Source: Clitopilus passeckerianus
Lineage: Eukaryota > Basidiomycota > Agaricomycetes > Agaricales > Entolomataceae
Direction: 5' to 3'
Length of the DNA: 64,000 nt
Assembly: GCA_944990035.1 (NCBI GenBank)
Contig: CALYLX010000156.1
Span: 248,001 to 312,000 of the forward strand
Shown here: positions 10,493 to 23,534 of the stretch, one piece after another
Numbering within the stretch: position 1 is the first letter of the stretch
How the letters are laid out: each line of letters begins with the position of its first letter
Program-made: the position numbers and the translations under genes
The notes under the pieces: model-generated
Told to the model about the DNA's origin: nothing
The model's database searches: none
The model's input: only the letters and a program-made list of their open reading frames with translations

Positions 10493-11481
10493 TTAGACGC
10501 ACGGAAGATTTATGACATTCCTCTCGTCAACCATGGAAAGATATCCTAGTGGTTGCCCAAAAGAAATAGTATCAACTATCCCAATAATACAGATATTCCC
10601 GGAAACGTTCAAGAGGCCTCGGAACGTGAAGAATGTTTCCACCTCTGCCCTGTACACACAGTTCTCCCATGCCGGAGTCTATCGGAGGTTTCAGTGAGCC
10701 AGCTCATCGAGGGAAGGGCTGTCATTACCTGTGCTCGTGAAACGATACAAATGCTATGGCCCACATCTAGTGCGTTCAGAAACCCTTTCCCGTGGCCACT
10801 TCCAGACCCATTCAGGGTATCATTAGTAGCGAAGTCGCAATCGTCGTAGGTCCACTCGATGGCATGCAGCTTAGGCTCTCGGGATGCATGAAGATTAGCC
10901 TGCAAGAACCAACGACGAACTTGAATTGCCTTTTCGGAAGGGTGATCTGGCAGGGAAGTCGCAGTGATGGGTCCAAAGGGATTTTCAACTTCGCATCCGT
11001 CGGGACCAAAAGCAGTGGCTTCTGTGGTTTCCGTAATTTGGATACCTGTCATAACTGGAACCGAACCCTGCTTTATTATGTCAGCCTCAAACCACGATCC
11101 AGAGCCCTTGTAAGTTCCTTTCAAATATGAGATGTGGGAATGAAAAGGACGGAAAGTATTACCATGATGGTCTGGAAAAATACTCCAGCCTTGATCCCGG
11201 CCCAAGATCTTAAACCTTACTCTTTGGATCTTCGCTGGCCGCTGTTCTTGACCTATCTTGATGGTCGGAAGGGGATCCGTTTTTAGGTAGCGCATTGAGG
11301 TGCTGGTATGCCCCCAAGATGCACAAGTGATGCTGGCGTAGATGTTATTCTTAACCCGTTTCCTAATCCAGATCTCGGCGTTGTCAAGAATTATGGAGGC
11401 CAGCTCAGGTGGAATATTCTTTTGGAGGTAATACCGAGCTTTGAGAATGTCTGTGAGGGTATAGTAATAGACCATTATCAA
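10493..11481 (-). CDS. 'DQGW' family protein, copy 1, unknown function
   Basis: Two exons (11481-10729 and 10678-10493) separated by a clean 50 bp intron give about 312 residues. It starts with a helical part containing PPELASIILDNAEIWIRK, which resembles the short N-terminal helix of F-box-like proteins. The core has RVRFKILGRDQGWS...DHHG, SGSWFEADI and QVRRWFLQANLHASREPKLHAIEW. I recall this DQGW / SWFE / LQ.N..A pattern from a widespread uncharacterised fungal family. A paralogue lies at 16834-17733. Both share the intron position after the codons for RAQ and the following TP.WEN motif. This copy runs about 35 residues further at its C-terminus than its paralogue. Function is unknown. Confidence 0.7.
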
Positions 11482-13312
11482 TCCTCAATCGATTCACTGG
11501 GTGGCGATATCAAGGAAGATTCGGCGAGCGCCCATCAGCCTTGTGATTGTGATGCCGAGCGCCTATCAGGCTACGACACACTATGACACATTTCACTGCC
11601 TACTAGCAGGGAAGTCGTGTATAACTCTTGGAGCACTATATTAGAGCAATAGTAGCATCACGTACTAATTCAATGTCTGAGGGCCCCGTGACCGGTGGCA
11701 GGGGTATTTCAAAGCACAGTGGTGGAACAATCGAGCTTCGAGTTCCCAGCCCGATGGCATCCAGCAAAGATTAGGACAGGTTTTAAATCACACAACGACG
11801 GCCTCAGTCAAATTCACTGAGTCTTCAGTTAGGGAGCCTTCAGATAAGTCACATGCTAGAAACCCAGCAAGACGAAAGACTGCAGGTAGGAACTTTGCAT
11901 CTGAGCCAGATTCCGTTTGATTGCCGGTCCAGTTTCTCGGGACCTGACAGCACATGGTCGTCGTGATCAACGGCGAGCAGCTCAATCGCCAACCACCATC
12001 ATGCGCATGTTGACGCTGCTTAAATTCCGGACTTTTCGGTTTTTGACTCGACCTCGCTATGGAATGATACTCTAGGGAATGATGTACTCTGATGAACTCT
12101 TATCAACTCTTGGCCCGATAAATCCGTCCTTTCACATGCGCTGGGAAGTCAAATTTTCAGTCAGCTGGTTAGGGCAGGGGCTACGGGAGTTATTCCTGAG
12201 CAATTGCGAGCAAAATTCGAACGGTTAGTTCTGATTGCTTGTCCTATGTACCCCTGTAGTGAATAATCAGTTGACCAGGCAATTTCTAGGCTTTCCAGCC
12301 TTTTCCAGGGGTTGGGCGGATATCAGGTCGGCAGAGCGTGGGTCTTTGAAGCGTCGGCTTTGTGGATGTTCGGGGACTGAAGTTGGGCTATTACCTGGTT
12401 TGGCTGCCCCGGGATCCCCATACCCCGCACGGTACACTCAGCTCAATTGCTGGAGTCACTGCTTTCATCTAATTGGACCGATATGTCCGTAGAAGGGCTG
12501 ATTTTGACTTGCGCCGCATCCTCGACTGCTTCGATTTCCCTCGTCTATATTAGTCCAAAATCGAACGAGCCAAGAGATGGCCTGATGTACCGTTACGCCG
12601 TCGAAATCACCATGTGGTGTTGGGTCGGTTGCCAGCCCTCATTTCAAGCGTGACCCACTCCATTTACGACTGACACCGGGAAGATTATCGAAAAGCACCT
12701 GTGACGCCTTCGGTAAATCCACGCTGGAAATTGCAGTGCGAACCATCGTCATTTTCCTTGTTCAATTACGCATCCAAGTTTTGGTCATCTGGAACCGTCC
12801 ACCTGTGGTATGGCATCAACCACTCATGATAGCGACGTACTGAGCTTTGGCCGTTTTCAGTCCACCCGATTCTATCGCCATACCATCATCAAACCCAAAG
12901 TTAACAGCAAACGGGGACACATGAACTTCGTGAACCTCGTAAAGGCGGATTACCCCCGAAGGACCCGGGCGCCTCATACGAAGAATTCTTGAGATTCTCT
13001 CCCCGAAGAGTGCTCCCAGCTGATCCCGTTTCAGGGCACCTCATCCAGTCTTCACCGATTTGGTTCAGGGTCGGGGACTCACTAATCTGGCACGAGGACT
13101 ACGAGAGCAACATTGAGCATGGGTGTATCTTTCAACGTGACCTTTCAAAGCTGCTCTTGACAATGCCGAGGAACCAACAAAATAGGCGACCCGAGCGAGA
13201 GATAGGACTATAAGAAGGATTCCATCCAACCTCTTTAACTCCCAAGCAATCCTCGTATCGGTTTTCGTGGAAGCTTATTTCGTTTGGATTTGGATTCTCG
13301 TCATCGTCCACG
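11482..13312. other. Long upstream region of GH55 copy 1, conserved in the inverted arm
   Basis: No gene seen. From about 11880 to the GH55 start, the sequence is recognisably the reverse complement of about 34490-32995. Shared short stretches include TCCGTTTGATTGCCGGT, TCGTGATCAACG and GACCCGAGCGAGAGATAGG. A TATA-like CTATAAGA lies at 13208-13215, about 100 bp before the ATG. Between 11482 and 11880 I see no counterpart and no feature. Confidence 0.6.
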
Positions 13313-16300
13313 ATGCTCTATTCCTTACACCTGGTCCTTGCGACCGTGGTGCTCGGCCTCTCTGGCTATGTTTCTGCTTTAGGCTCATCGTGCCGTGCGC
13401 CTCTCGGAGCAGGTACGGCTGGCCTCAACGATCCATTCTGGGTGGAAAGCATTAAGCACCAGGGTATCTCTGCGTTCAACTCGAACCCTGGAGAGTACCA
13501 GGTCTTCAGGAACGTCAAGGTAAGGCGCAAATCTACCCATGGCATGATGTTCAGCGGCTGAATCCCATTCCGTTAGGACTTTGGCGCAAAAGGTGACGGT
13601 GTCACTGACGACACCGCTGCCATCAAGTAAGAACCTCTGTCTTCCATAGCTATAGACCTTTTCCTGATACCCGTTCTAGCGCAGCTGTCTCTGCTGGCAA
13701 CCGTTGTGGTATTGGCTGTGATTCTAGCACGTATGTTCCTACTCAGACAGTTCTATGGAGTGCCACTGATAATGTTTTCTCAGTATCACACCTGCAGTTG
13801 TTTACTTCCCGGCCGGCACTTACCTCGTCTCTTCGCCCATCATCGCTTTGTACTACACTCAACTCATCGGTGACGCTCGCAACCTCCCCACTCTCCTCGC
13901 TGCTTCCAACTTCGGTGGTATTGCTGTCATTGGTACGTCTTTCCGATTTTTCAGTCGCTACCTTCAAAGGCTGACTAGTTTTTTCTTCTAGATGCCGACC
14001 CATACATCCCAGACGGCGGAGGCGCTCAGTACTACGTCAACCAGAACAACTTGTATGTCGTGATACCTACTCATATTCTCTTGCAAATTTTGACGATTCT
14101 CCTTCAGCTTCCGCTCTGTCAGGAACTTCGTCATTGATACCAGGCGTGTTGCAGCCACCAACAACCAAGGCACTGGTATCCACTGGCAGGTTTCCCAGGC
14201 CACCTCTTTGACCAACATCGTCTTCCAGCTCTCCGATGCTGCCAACACCGCTCACCAGGGTATCTGGATGGAGAACGGTTCCGGTGGTTACATGGGCGAC
14301 TTGGTCTTCAATGGTGGCAAGTTCGGTATGTGGGTCGGCAACCAACAGTAAGTCTCCCAAAGTTCCGCATGACCTCCTCCGACTAAACCTTGTTTGAGAT
14401 TTACTGTCCGAAATGTCACCTTTAACAACGCCCAGACCGCCGTCTTCGGTCTCTGGAACTGGGGATGGACATTCCAGGGTATCACCATCACAAACGCTCA
14501 AGTCGGTTTTGATCTGTCCACTGGTGGTCTTACGGAGTCTGCCCAGGTGAGCGGATCTGCGATTTTTGATAGTTTGATAGCTGACCGTTTTGCACCAGAC
14601 TGTTGGAGCTGAAGCTATTATTGACGCTGTCGTCACCAACACCCCCATCTTTATCCGCAACTCCAACCCCAGCAACAATAGTCTTGCCGGCTCCCTGGTT
14701 CTCAACAACGTCAAACTCAACAATGTTCCCATCGCCGTAGGCGTCGTCGGCGGTGAAGTCGTTCTGAACGGAGGAACCACCACCATCGCCTCTTGGGGTC
14801 AAGGCAACGTCTACAAGGGTACCAATGGCAATCCGACCTACACTAAGGGCAACATCAACAACCCCCACAAGCCTTCCGTTCTCCTGGATGGGTCTGGCAG
14901 GATTTTCGGCAGAACTCGCCCTCAATACGAAGCATACTCCCCCAGCCAGTTCGTCAGCGTCAGGGACCAAGGTGCCAAGGGTGATGGACACACCGATGAC
15001 ACTGCTGCTATCAAGGCGATTTTGGCTAAGGTTGGTCCTTGTTCGCCTCGTACCACATACAGGGTAGCTAATGATTTATCATCTAGTACGCTGGATGCAA
15101 GATCATCTTCTTTGATGCCGGTACCTACGTCGTCACCTCCACCATCACCATCCCTGCTGGCACCCAAATCGTCGGAGAGGCCTGGTCTGTCATTGCAGGA
15201 AAGGGCTCCGCATTCTCGAACGTCAACAAACCGCAGGTCGTCGTTAAAGTCGGTGCTACCAACTCCCAGGGTATTGTCGAGATTTCAGATATCCTCTTTA
15301 CCACTATTGGCCCCAGTAAGTTTCTCGTATATCCTCAGATTTCATGCAAGATGCTGACACGGGTGACATTTTCTAGCCCCTGGTGCTATTGTCGTTGAAT
15401 GGAATGTCAAGCAACCCAACGGTCGACAAGGCGGTGCTGGTATGTGGGATTCCCACATCAGGCTCGGTGGAGGTACGTTGCACATTTTCATCGATCTCCC
15501 CTGCATCAATGCTCATCTTTCTCTCTCCCTCTCAAGCCGCTGGTACCAACCTCCAAGATTCCAATTGCCCGACTAGCAGCGTCAACAACCCGGCCTGCTT
15601 TGCTGCATTCTTGGCTCTTCATCTCACCTCGGGATCCACTGCTTACCTCGAGGGTACATGGGTCTGGCTTGCCGACCACGACTTCGACGGAAAGAACCAG
15701 GTCTCACTCTACTCCGGGCGTGGTATCCTCTCCGAATCCAAGGGACCTGTCTGGTTGATTGGAACAGGGTGTAAGTCATCATATCTCACCTTTTTCCGAG
15801 CTGTTGACTCATTACAGTGATACACAGCCGAGCATCACACTCTCTACCAGTTCAACCTCGTCAACGCCAAGAACCACTATGGTGGTCTCCTTCAGACTGA
15901 GAGCCCTTACTATCAGCCCAACCCTGCACCTCCTGGCCCCTTCTCTATCAACCGTTCATACAAGGACCCCAGCTTCCCTAGCGGCTTGGGCGCTTCTTGG
16001 GCTCTGAATGTCGCCTCTTCCACCGACATCATCATCTTCGGCGCTGGTTTTTACAGTTTCTTCCAAGTACGTCTCCTCTCTATTCCTCTTTCCACTGCGA
16101 GAATGGATGCTCATATGAATGTGTGACATTTTTTTAGAATTACAACCAGACCTGTCTCGCAAGCTTCGACTGCCAGAGCCAGATCCTCAATGTTGACTCT
16201 AGTTCATCGCTTTCGGTCTTCAGTTTGTCAACTGTTGCCACCACCTACATGATCAGTGTCAACGGCAAGGGAGTTGCCAACCAGGCACAAAATCGTAACG

Positions 16301-16338
16301 GCTTCGCTTCGACTTTGACTGCTTGGAGCCGTAAGTAA
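13313..16338 (+). CDS. GH55 exo-beta-1,3-glucanase, copy 1
   Basis: Secreted glucan 1,3-beta-glucosidase-type enzyme with two beta-helix (pectate-lyase-3-like) halves, like basidiomycete Lam55A. It starts MLYSLHLVLATVVL...SALGSSC, a clear signal peptide. About a dozen short introns interrupt roughly 780 residues. The first half has the motif DFGAKGDGVTDDTAAI. The second repeats it as RDQGAKGDGHTDDTAAI near residue 390, as expected for two helix domains. Other family-like segments are YFPAGTYLVSSPI, GIHWQVSQATSLTN, WLADHDFDG, GPVWLIGTGSEHH and GGLLQTESPYYQP. The Glu residues in the last two are candidates for catalytic or binding roles. It ends at TAA 16336-16338 after TAWSRK. Its paralogue is at 29978-32994. 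No break seen. Confidence 0.88.
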
Positions 16339-16833
16339 AAAACGTAGGAGTAGTAGAAGAGTACTAGAAAGAAGCTAGGAGTAACTTCGACTTAGGTCCT
16401 TTGTATTTGAAATAAAATGTATACAAGATCGTTGTAATCTTGAGTATGCCAGCCAGGAAGGTCAACACCAACTACGCAAGACTAAGTTTCAAAGGTCTTC
16501 GAGAATTACACCCGATCGCATGTCAAAACAAGGCCGCGAATGGGTCAGTGACGAAGGAGAGATATTTCCACCGCGTAGTTGTTGGACGGGAGCCAGCATG
16601 CGTATTGCCAGGGAATCGGTATTCGCCGCGAGTAGTCGAGGATCTTAGAACCGGGAGAGTGGAGTTCGACAAAAGCTGAAATATATTTCGGCGACTACTG
16701 TGGAGAAAGTTATACATGATTCTTGGAATAACGCAAACATCCCCATCTCAGAGCATGAGTAGACGAGTAATCGGGAACTTTCAAGTCCTAGTAAGCTGTG
16801 CCTAGGAGTTGAATTAAGTGGCATGAAGTAAAA
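16339..16833. other. Intergenic gap
   Basis: This lies between two convergent 3' ends. It contains only spurious frames, and I see no feature or counterpart in the right arm. Confidence 0.4.
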
Positions 16834-17733
16834 TCAGAGCCCAGAGAATGTGAAGAATGTTTCCACTTTCGCTTCCTGTATACGATTTTCCCATCCCGGA
16901 GTCTATCATGACGAGCGCCGTGAGCTAGTTGCCGATAGATGTAGAAGATCTCCCCATACCTGAGCTCGTCCAACAACGCAAATATGATATCCATCCCTAA
17001 GCGCCTTTATAAACCCTTTCCCATAGCCACTCCCAGACCCATTCATGTGCTCCTTTGGTGGGAAGTCACAATCGTCGTGGTTCCACTCAACGACATGTTC
17101 CTTGAGCACCCGCGATGCGTGGACGTTCGCTTGCAGGAACCATCGACGAACTTGGATGGGTTGGCCGGAGGGGAAATCGGGGAGGGAAGAAGCGGGGAGG
17201 GGTCCGAGGGGGTTTTGGAGTTCGTGATCGCAGCCGGGGGGACCGAAAAACATCTGGTTGATTAGAGCTGTGGGGAGAGGGACACTTGGGAATAATGTTG
17301 AGGTTGGGGTTGGGGCGGGGTGGGGTTTTAGTATTCCAGCTTCAAACCAGGATCCAGAGTTGTTGTAGGTTGCTGGCAAAGATATAAGTGGGATAAGATG
17401 GAGATCGGAAGAGGACACCGTACCGTGATGCTGACGATAATCACTCCAGCCTTGATCCCCACTCCGAAGCGTGAACCTTACTCTTCGAACTTTTACTGGG
17501 AACTGGTCGTTACCTATCTTTAGAGATGGAAGGGGGCCTGTTATTAGGTAATGCATCGACGTGCTCATTTGTTCCCAAGATGCAGCTACCATGGTGGGTC
17601 TGGTCTGCGTGGCGACTTGTCTGATCCAGACCTCAGCTTGGTCAAGAATGATGGAGGCGAGCTCGGGTGGGACTTTGGTGCGGAGGTAATGGCGTATTTT
17701 GAATGTGTCTGGGAGGGTGTAGTGGTAGACCAT
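16834..17733 (-). CDS. 'DQGW' family protein, copy 2, unknown function
   Basis: Paralogue of 10493-11481. Two exons (17733-16960 and 16902-16834) with a 57 bp intron at the same position give 280 residues. Shared segments are PPELASIILDQAEVWIRQ, RVRFTLRSGDQGWS, NSGSWFEAGI, QVRRWFLQANVHASRV and NGSGSGYGKGF. The middle has a Pro-rich insert (KPHPAPTPTSTLFPSVPLP). The C-terminus stops at FFTFSGL, shorter than copy 1. There is no signal peptide or membrane segment. It lies between GH55 copy 1 and kinase copy 1, and this position is empty in the right arm. It was therefore either inserted after the inverted duplication or lost from the other arm. Function unknown. Confidence 0.72.
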
Positions 17734-18752
17734 GGTTGGGGGCTTCCGAGTCGATTGATATTCACTAGGTGGGGATGTGCAAGAAAAGAGGAGATACGGC
17801 GAGCAAATATCGATATCGGACTTATAGTAGTTCGAATCAGGGGGCTGTTCTTTAGGCGGAACCGCTCGTAGACAGCATGAACATTATACTCGGAGGAAAG
17901 GCCGTCGATGGTTATCACCTCGCGCTAGCTCAGGTCTTTCGAGTCGAGAATTCCCATAAAAAGTCGGTCTGTCAACTTCTGTGCATCAACCTGTGCTTAT
18001 CTGGTGGTGATTGATTGACGGGCGCTACTATCGTGGTCGGCATATCCCATACCGTTGGCATACTGTGACATAGACAGCTCTACAGCACTCTAGTTATCGA
18101 AAGGAACAGCCTCCGCTTGCAGAAGCTATAGATTCATGAAATCAGGAGTGAATTTGTAATTTGTCATAACCTCACTGAGTTTTTCGTTTCCTCTATTTGC
18201 GCCGCGATGTAATTACAGCTGAATATTCCAGCCTCCGTTATCATCGCCTAGTTTGAGTGCTTGCTTTCCAGCCAAACCTGGTCCTGTGTTAAAGTAATGA
18301 CATCTGGGTATAATTGATTCAAAAGTTGTCTTCTATATGTGACTCATCAAGCTTCAAGCTTTGCGAGAACCCTGCACAGGATGTGAGTTGGCGTAGGCGC
18401 CAACCTTTTATCAATAGATGACGTCAGTGGTAAGACACTAAGTCGTCTTTATCGGATGGTTAGCGTGGTACAGAGCCACTTAGCCCTTGCATTTCGTAGG
18501 GCATGACGGGCTCTATTCAAGGAGACTAATGTTAGCGATGCAAATTCGAATAGTTGTATAATTCTACGTGTAGAAAGGTGTAGAATCACTGATTTCAGAG
18601 CATAACGTTCGATTTCGACATGAGATGATGACCTTCACTTCGACCAGCGCGGTGTTCCGAGACGAGGGATTCGGGGAAATTGCGGGCTCTCGTCCAATCC
18701 AGGAACGGTCATTTGAAATTAAATATTCAAAACGATGACCCCGAAGCTACTG
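17734..18752. other. Intergenic gap with one dispersed repeat
   Basis: No gene seen. The right part holds the approximately 90 bp direct repeat described separately (18650-18740). The remainder has no recognisable signal. Confidence 0.45.
18650..18740 (+). repeat. Direct repeat R, copy 1
   Basis: About 90 bp beginning GTGTTCCGAG and ending ACGATGACC matches 24232-24322 in the same orientation, with a few substitutions and small indels. Both copies contain ATTCGGGGAAATT and CGGGCTCTCGTCCAATC. The two copies flank kinase copy 1. It could be a fragment of a mobile element or a relic of the rearrangement. Confidence 0.75.
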
Positions 18753-21700
18753 TTATAGTGCCTCTTGAGCACGAGTGGCAGGTTCAGAACCTTGAGCTCT
18801 CTTCCGTAGTTCATCGGCGGTGATGAGGACCTCCTTGAGGCTGCGTTCCAGGACAGGTTTAGTCAAAACCCTGAAAAGATGTTAGGATCTGAGCCTCAAA
18901 GGGACGACGAAAAGCAAACATACCTGTCAACGCCTGCTTCGAGATATTCGGTTTGATCTTCCAAAACCCATCAGTTCAGGTTTATGATCAAAGAAATGCT
19001 CTCGCCGTACCACTCAGCAAAGCGTTTCCTGAATTTCAGGGTCAGAACGAGACCAACGAAGACTGGAGCAGAAAAACGAACCGGTAACTCCAACAACGAA
19101 ATCCTTCCTCCCCAACTCCCTCAACCTCGCGACGACGCCCAACCCGCTCAAAACCGGCATCTGATTATCCAGAAACACAACCGCATGCTTCCCCTTCTCA
19201 TTCCCCCTTCTCTCCAATATCGGTCCCACACTCAAGTCAATTGGAGGAGTATAAGCAACCACCTCCTGAGCTCCCAAGATCATCTCCAGCGCAACCTCGC
19301 CATTTTCCGCTGTGGAGACTTGACATCCCAACCGTGTCAGCATGCGCTTCATGAGCGTTCGCGTGAGGGGGTCGTCATCCACGACGAGGACTGGGAGGTT
19401 GGGTTCGATGTTTAGTCTCTGTCGCCGAGAGTTCCCTTTCTTCTGTCCCAGCTTCATCTTTGCCTCCGTCGAAGCGGCTGGAGGCGAGGAGGGTGGCCTT
19501 CGTGTGGATGTCAGGGTGGCCGAGCCTGAACGATCGGTTGACGGCGGCTGGCCCTCTGTTAAAAGAGGTGCTCGTTCGGGGAGTGCGATATGGTTCGGCT
19601 TATCCACAAGCTTTTTGACCTCAGGAGGCGGCGATCTCGAGTTTTCCCGGGCCAGTGCTTGTGCCTCCTCTGCATTTGACAGAACATGCGAGGACCCTAA
19701 AGAGTCAACGATAGACCGGCTCAGGGGTTGACCCAAATCAGACTCGAACCGGCTTAGCACGAGCTCTACTCTTCCAGCTATACGACGTGTATCCATTAGC
19801 ATACATTCACGAAATAGAAAGAGTGCGTAGCTCACCTTGCTCCATCAAGCTGTGCATTGCCGCATTCGTCATCGACCCATTCGATGCAGTTGAAGCAGTC
19901 GGCGATTCACCCCCTTGCTTAGACCCTGCCTGCCCACTCGAGCCAACATTCTTCCCTCCCCCACCCGTAGGCACAGTCAAGCTCCTCAAGGTATCCCCAG
20001 TCACCTTCACTGGAACCTCGATACCAGTATCCTTCCCCTTCCCTGCCGACCCCGACCCTTTCCATACAGAAGACCCACCAGCGTCACTCTCCCCAGGCCG
20101 ATCCTGCGACCCCAACGTCGCCCTTCCCACTACAAGCGGCAACTCCACCCAAAACGTTGACCCTTCCCCGACCCTCGACCTCACACCCAGCCGTCCACCA
20201 CTTAATTTGACGATCTGTCGGACGAGTGCAAGTCCTAGGCCAGTGCCTTTCCCGCCTTGTTGGCGGCCCCGCTCGGTTTGGTTGAATGCAGCTACAAGGT
20301 AGAAAATGTGTCAGCTCCTCTCAAGAACAAGAATAGAGAAAAAGAGGAAGAAGAAAGAAGAAGAGAATACGTACAAAACAACTTATTCTCCCTAACATCA
20401 GCCGCTCTTATCCCATACCCCGTATCCGAAATCTCGATCCTCACAACAATTCTCTCCGTTGGTGGTCGTGGCTGAGCTTCGTTATGGTGGTTCAGGTATT
20501 TGGTTGAGAGAGGCCTTGGACCTCGCGCGAGTGAGGAGCGGCGTTCGGGGAGGTTGGGATGTGGGTCGGCGCCAGTGGTGGTGGTGGTGGTAGCAGCGCT
20601 GGCGGTCTGAGAGCCATGCTTCATCGCGCTGGGCTCGGAGGCATGGGCGCCGTCTTCCTCGCCACCACCATCGGATTTGGCCTCAACGTGAGCGGAGTCA
20701 TAGGAGTCAAGATCAGGCATGACGGGGTACAGTAGCTGAGTGACGATAGTGAGTTTCCCGCCTTCCGGTGTGAACTTGCACGCGTTACTATCCATCCACA
20801 TCAGCCCAATTCAAGAATAGATGGCGACGAAGAAGGAAAAGAGGGGAAGGCACGAAGACACACCTTGCAAGATTCGTAATAATCTGCCTCAACCTCGACT
20901 CATCACCCACAACCGTCCCATCCACATCCGGGTTCTCCACCAACTCCCTCGTTATCTCGTCCGGTGATTCCCCCATAGCTTCCAACGCAGCTCTCCTCGC
21001 GATCTGTATAGTCATCAATTCATATCAATGACTCGATCTTGATGAATGTGCGAATGGAGAGAGGGGACAAACCTGGTCGATCCTGGGATCCAACTTAGTC
21101 ACGAACTCCAGCCCTCTCGCGTCCGTCACGAGGCGGAGTGGGATGAATAGGGAGCGGATGACTGAGTGGAATCCGTATGGCTATATGCGCGCTTTCATCA
21201 GTATGCGTCCTCTCATCGTGTTGGAAAAATGCAGTTAGGGCGAGGAGGAGGGGAGGGAAGGAGAGGGAGGGGAAGAAGAGGGGGAAGAAGAGACGAACCT
21301 GTGCAGCCTGCTCGAACTTCCCACTATCCATCCGGTTGCTACCAGAACAGATTACTTAGATTCAAAGAGTTATACACCCAATCCAACACGGAAACAACGT
21401 ACAAATCCAGAACGTCATTAAGCACTGCAAATTCCATATACACATAAGCACGAGAGATGAGAGAAGGTGAAGAAAAGAGGGCAGACGAACGAACCTTTCG
21501 ACATCATACTCAAACTCCCCTCCAGCGCCGTAAACTCAACCTCAGACTCCTTCGCCACCGCATCCGACGCGCCCATATTCTGCACCGCCAGTACTGTCCA
21601 GATATAATTCTCATCAGTTCCCCTCCTCCTATCCCACCCAACTTTTAAGAAGAAGAAAAAACACCAGCACTCACACGCGGTATTCAACGGCACCCTAACC

Positions 21701-23534
21701 TCATGAAACACATAACTCGTCAACCGCCTCTTCGAATCCGCCGCCTTCCTCTCGTTCACCTGTGCCTTCTGCGTGGCCTTGTACTGCACCTTGAGCTGCG
21801 AGCGCAGCGTGAAGAGACGCCGCTCGGAGGATTCGCGCATGTAGTGGACGTAGATCAGGACTAGTAGGGGTTTCAGTTATATTGATATAGATGGATGTGA
21901 GGATGTTTGAGAGGGCAGGACGGTGAGGAAGGAAAGACGTACAAGTATGAAAAAAGAACTGATTCAGCATAATCCGGATCCACCCTTTCCTCAACGGACA
22001 CAGGAGGGCGCTCGTGCTGATGTGATCGGGGTCAGCTCTCTAATCTGGCGTATTCTGAGGTGATTAAGAAGAGGGTGGGCAGGACGTACACGACGAAGAA
22101 CAATGCAGCGCCGATCGCGGCTGGTAGGCGGTCGAGTTTGAGGCCGAAGAGGCCGATTGTTTGGAGGGCCTGTGGGGCGGGAAGGAGGGGTTGGTTAGTA
22201 CTCTGGTGAGGAGATGTGGAGAAACGAATGGAGGGAGAAAGAAAGAAACAGGGGAGGGAGCGAGGGAGGGAGCGAGGAGAAGGTGAAGGACGTACGGTGG
22301 CGTAGTACAACAACCCGATGAAGTTCCGGTCTTGGCAGGAGAGGTAGTGGTAGGGGGAGTTGGGGTAGTAGTGGCATAGGTATCTGTGCGGCGTGTATCA
22401 GTTATTGCTGTTTCGAGCCCGGAAATTGAAAGGAATAATGAGGAATGGTAGGGAAGGAAGAAAGGACGTACAAAAACATAACCTGATAAAACGCCCAACT
22501 CCATATTGAGACGACGAGGAAGATCTGGTACAGGGTGGGGCGGTCGCGGGGCCAGTCGTATATCACCATGACTCTGGGAAAGCACGTAGTGTTGGTATGA
22601 GTCTTGAGATGGGGAAGAGGACGGGACGTACATGATTGGAAGGCTCATAATCGGAGACCACGCATAGTAGTATACCAGATCTGGTATTTGGTAAAGAGGC
22701 TGCGCGAAGATGCAGCCGAGGACCCAGTTGAGGATGAACCAGAGCGCGGCCCACAGAGCGAGGGATTTTTTGATGAACCAGTTTTCCTGCATGTAAAGAG
22801 TTAGTACCCGGGAGGAGGGAAAGGAGAAGGAGGAGACGGACCTGAGCATAATGTTTCTCATCATCTTCATTGTCGAATTTCGAGCTGAAGACCTCTCTGA
22901 CGATGGACCACATTCGCCATCGGAGGAATGCTAGGACGGGCCAGCGGGACCAGATGCCGTTGCTCAGAACGGAGGCGGCGTCGGAGGTTGTGGTGGTATG
23001 GTTATAATGATTCGGATACAAACTCCCGCTTTTATCATTCGACGTGCCAGTGTTTTCGTTGACAGAGTGTGATATGGAGGTTTTGATATCCTCACACCAC
23101 ATATGGTCGACTACGACTTCATCCACTTCATCCACCTCAGGCTCATCCATGGTTTCTCCTAGTGCGAGTGTGGGCTGATCGAGTCTCCCCTGGCCATGGC
23201 CCTGTGCAGCAGAATCGGCCATGGGGCTGTCCTCAGGCTTTTTGATGGAGGATGTAGATTGGGAGGGAGCCGTGCCCGTGCCCGTGCCTAGGCGTCGGAC
23301 GAATCGAGCCCAGTAGACACCGAGGCGGATACCTCCAATACCGGGTTGGCGATGTCGCACGGTGGCGGAGGGGTTTGGACCACTGCAGCTTGAGGCGGAT
23401 GTGGTTGGGAGAGGGAGTGTATCGAGGTGTTTGGTGGCCGTAGAGGAGGGTTGGGATGTCCCAAGTGTGGATAGGGGATGGCCTTGTCTTTTCTCTTCGT
23501 CGTCGTCGTCTGTACGGAAGAAGGGTAGTCGCAT
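18753..23534 (-). CDS. Membrane hybrid histidine kinase, copy 1
   Basis: Two-component hybrid sensor kinase of about 1,150-1,200 residues in some 17 exons. The N-terminal 235 residues are acidic, Ser/Thr-rich and probably cytosolic ([28 protein letters not shown]). Several membrane segments follow ([19 protein letters not shown], a Trp/Tyr-rich span, and [17 protein letters not shown]). The HisKA H-box reads [13 protein letters not shown]. The ATPase domain has an N-box re-formed across an intron ([12 protein letters not shown]), DTGYGI (G1) and [11 protein letters not shown] (G2). The receiver domain near the C-terminus has [17 protein letters not shown], phospho-acceptor [11 protein letters not shown] and VLTKPVLE with the conserved Lys. 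The last small exons splice as in copy 2, and I saw no break. It ends at TAA 18753-18755. Confidence 0.85.

Larger units (their letters stand above)
11880..23534 (+). repeat. Left arm of the large inverted duplication
   Basis: This arm contains 1.4 kb of upstream DNA, GH55 copy 1 (+) and hybrid histidine kinase copy 1 (-). Each has a clear paralogue in mirrored order in the arm at 24500-34490. The segment 16339-18752, including the DQGW gene, has no visible counterpart in the other arm. The outer boundary near 11880 is where similarity fades by eye. The inner boundary lies close to the kinase start codon. Confidence 0.8.

Noticed and set aside
22190..22290. Purine-rich GGGAGGGAGCGAGG runs as a possible regulatory or quadruplex element
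   Set aside because: They lie in an intron of kinase copy 1, where low-complexity runs are common; no counterpart of note in copy 2.
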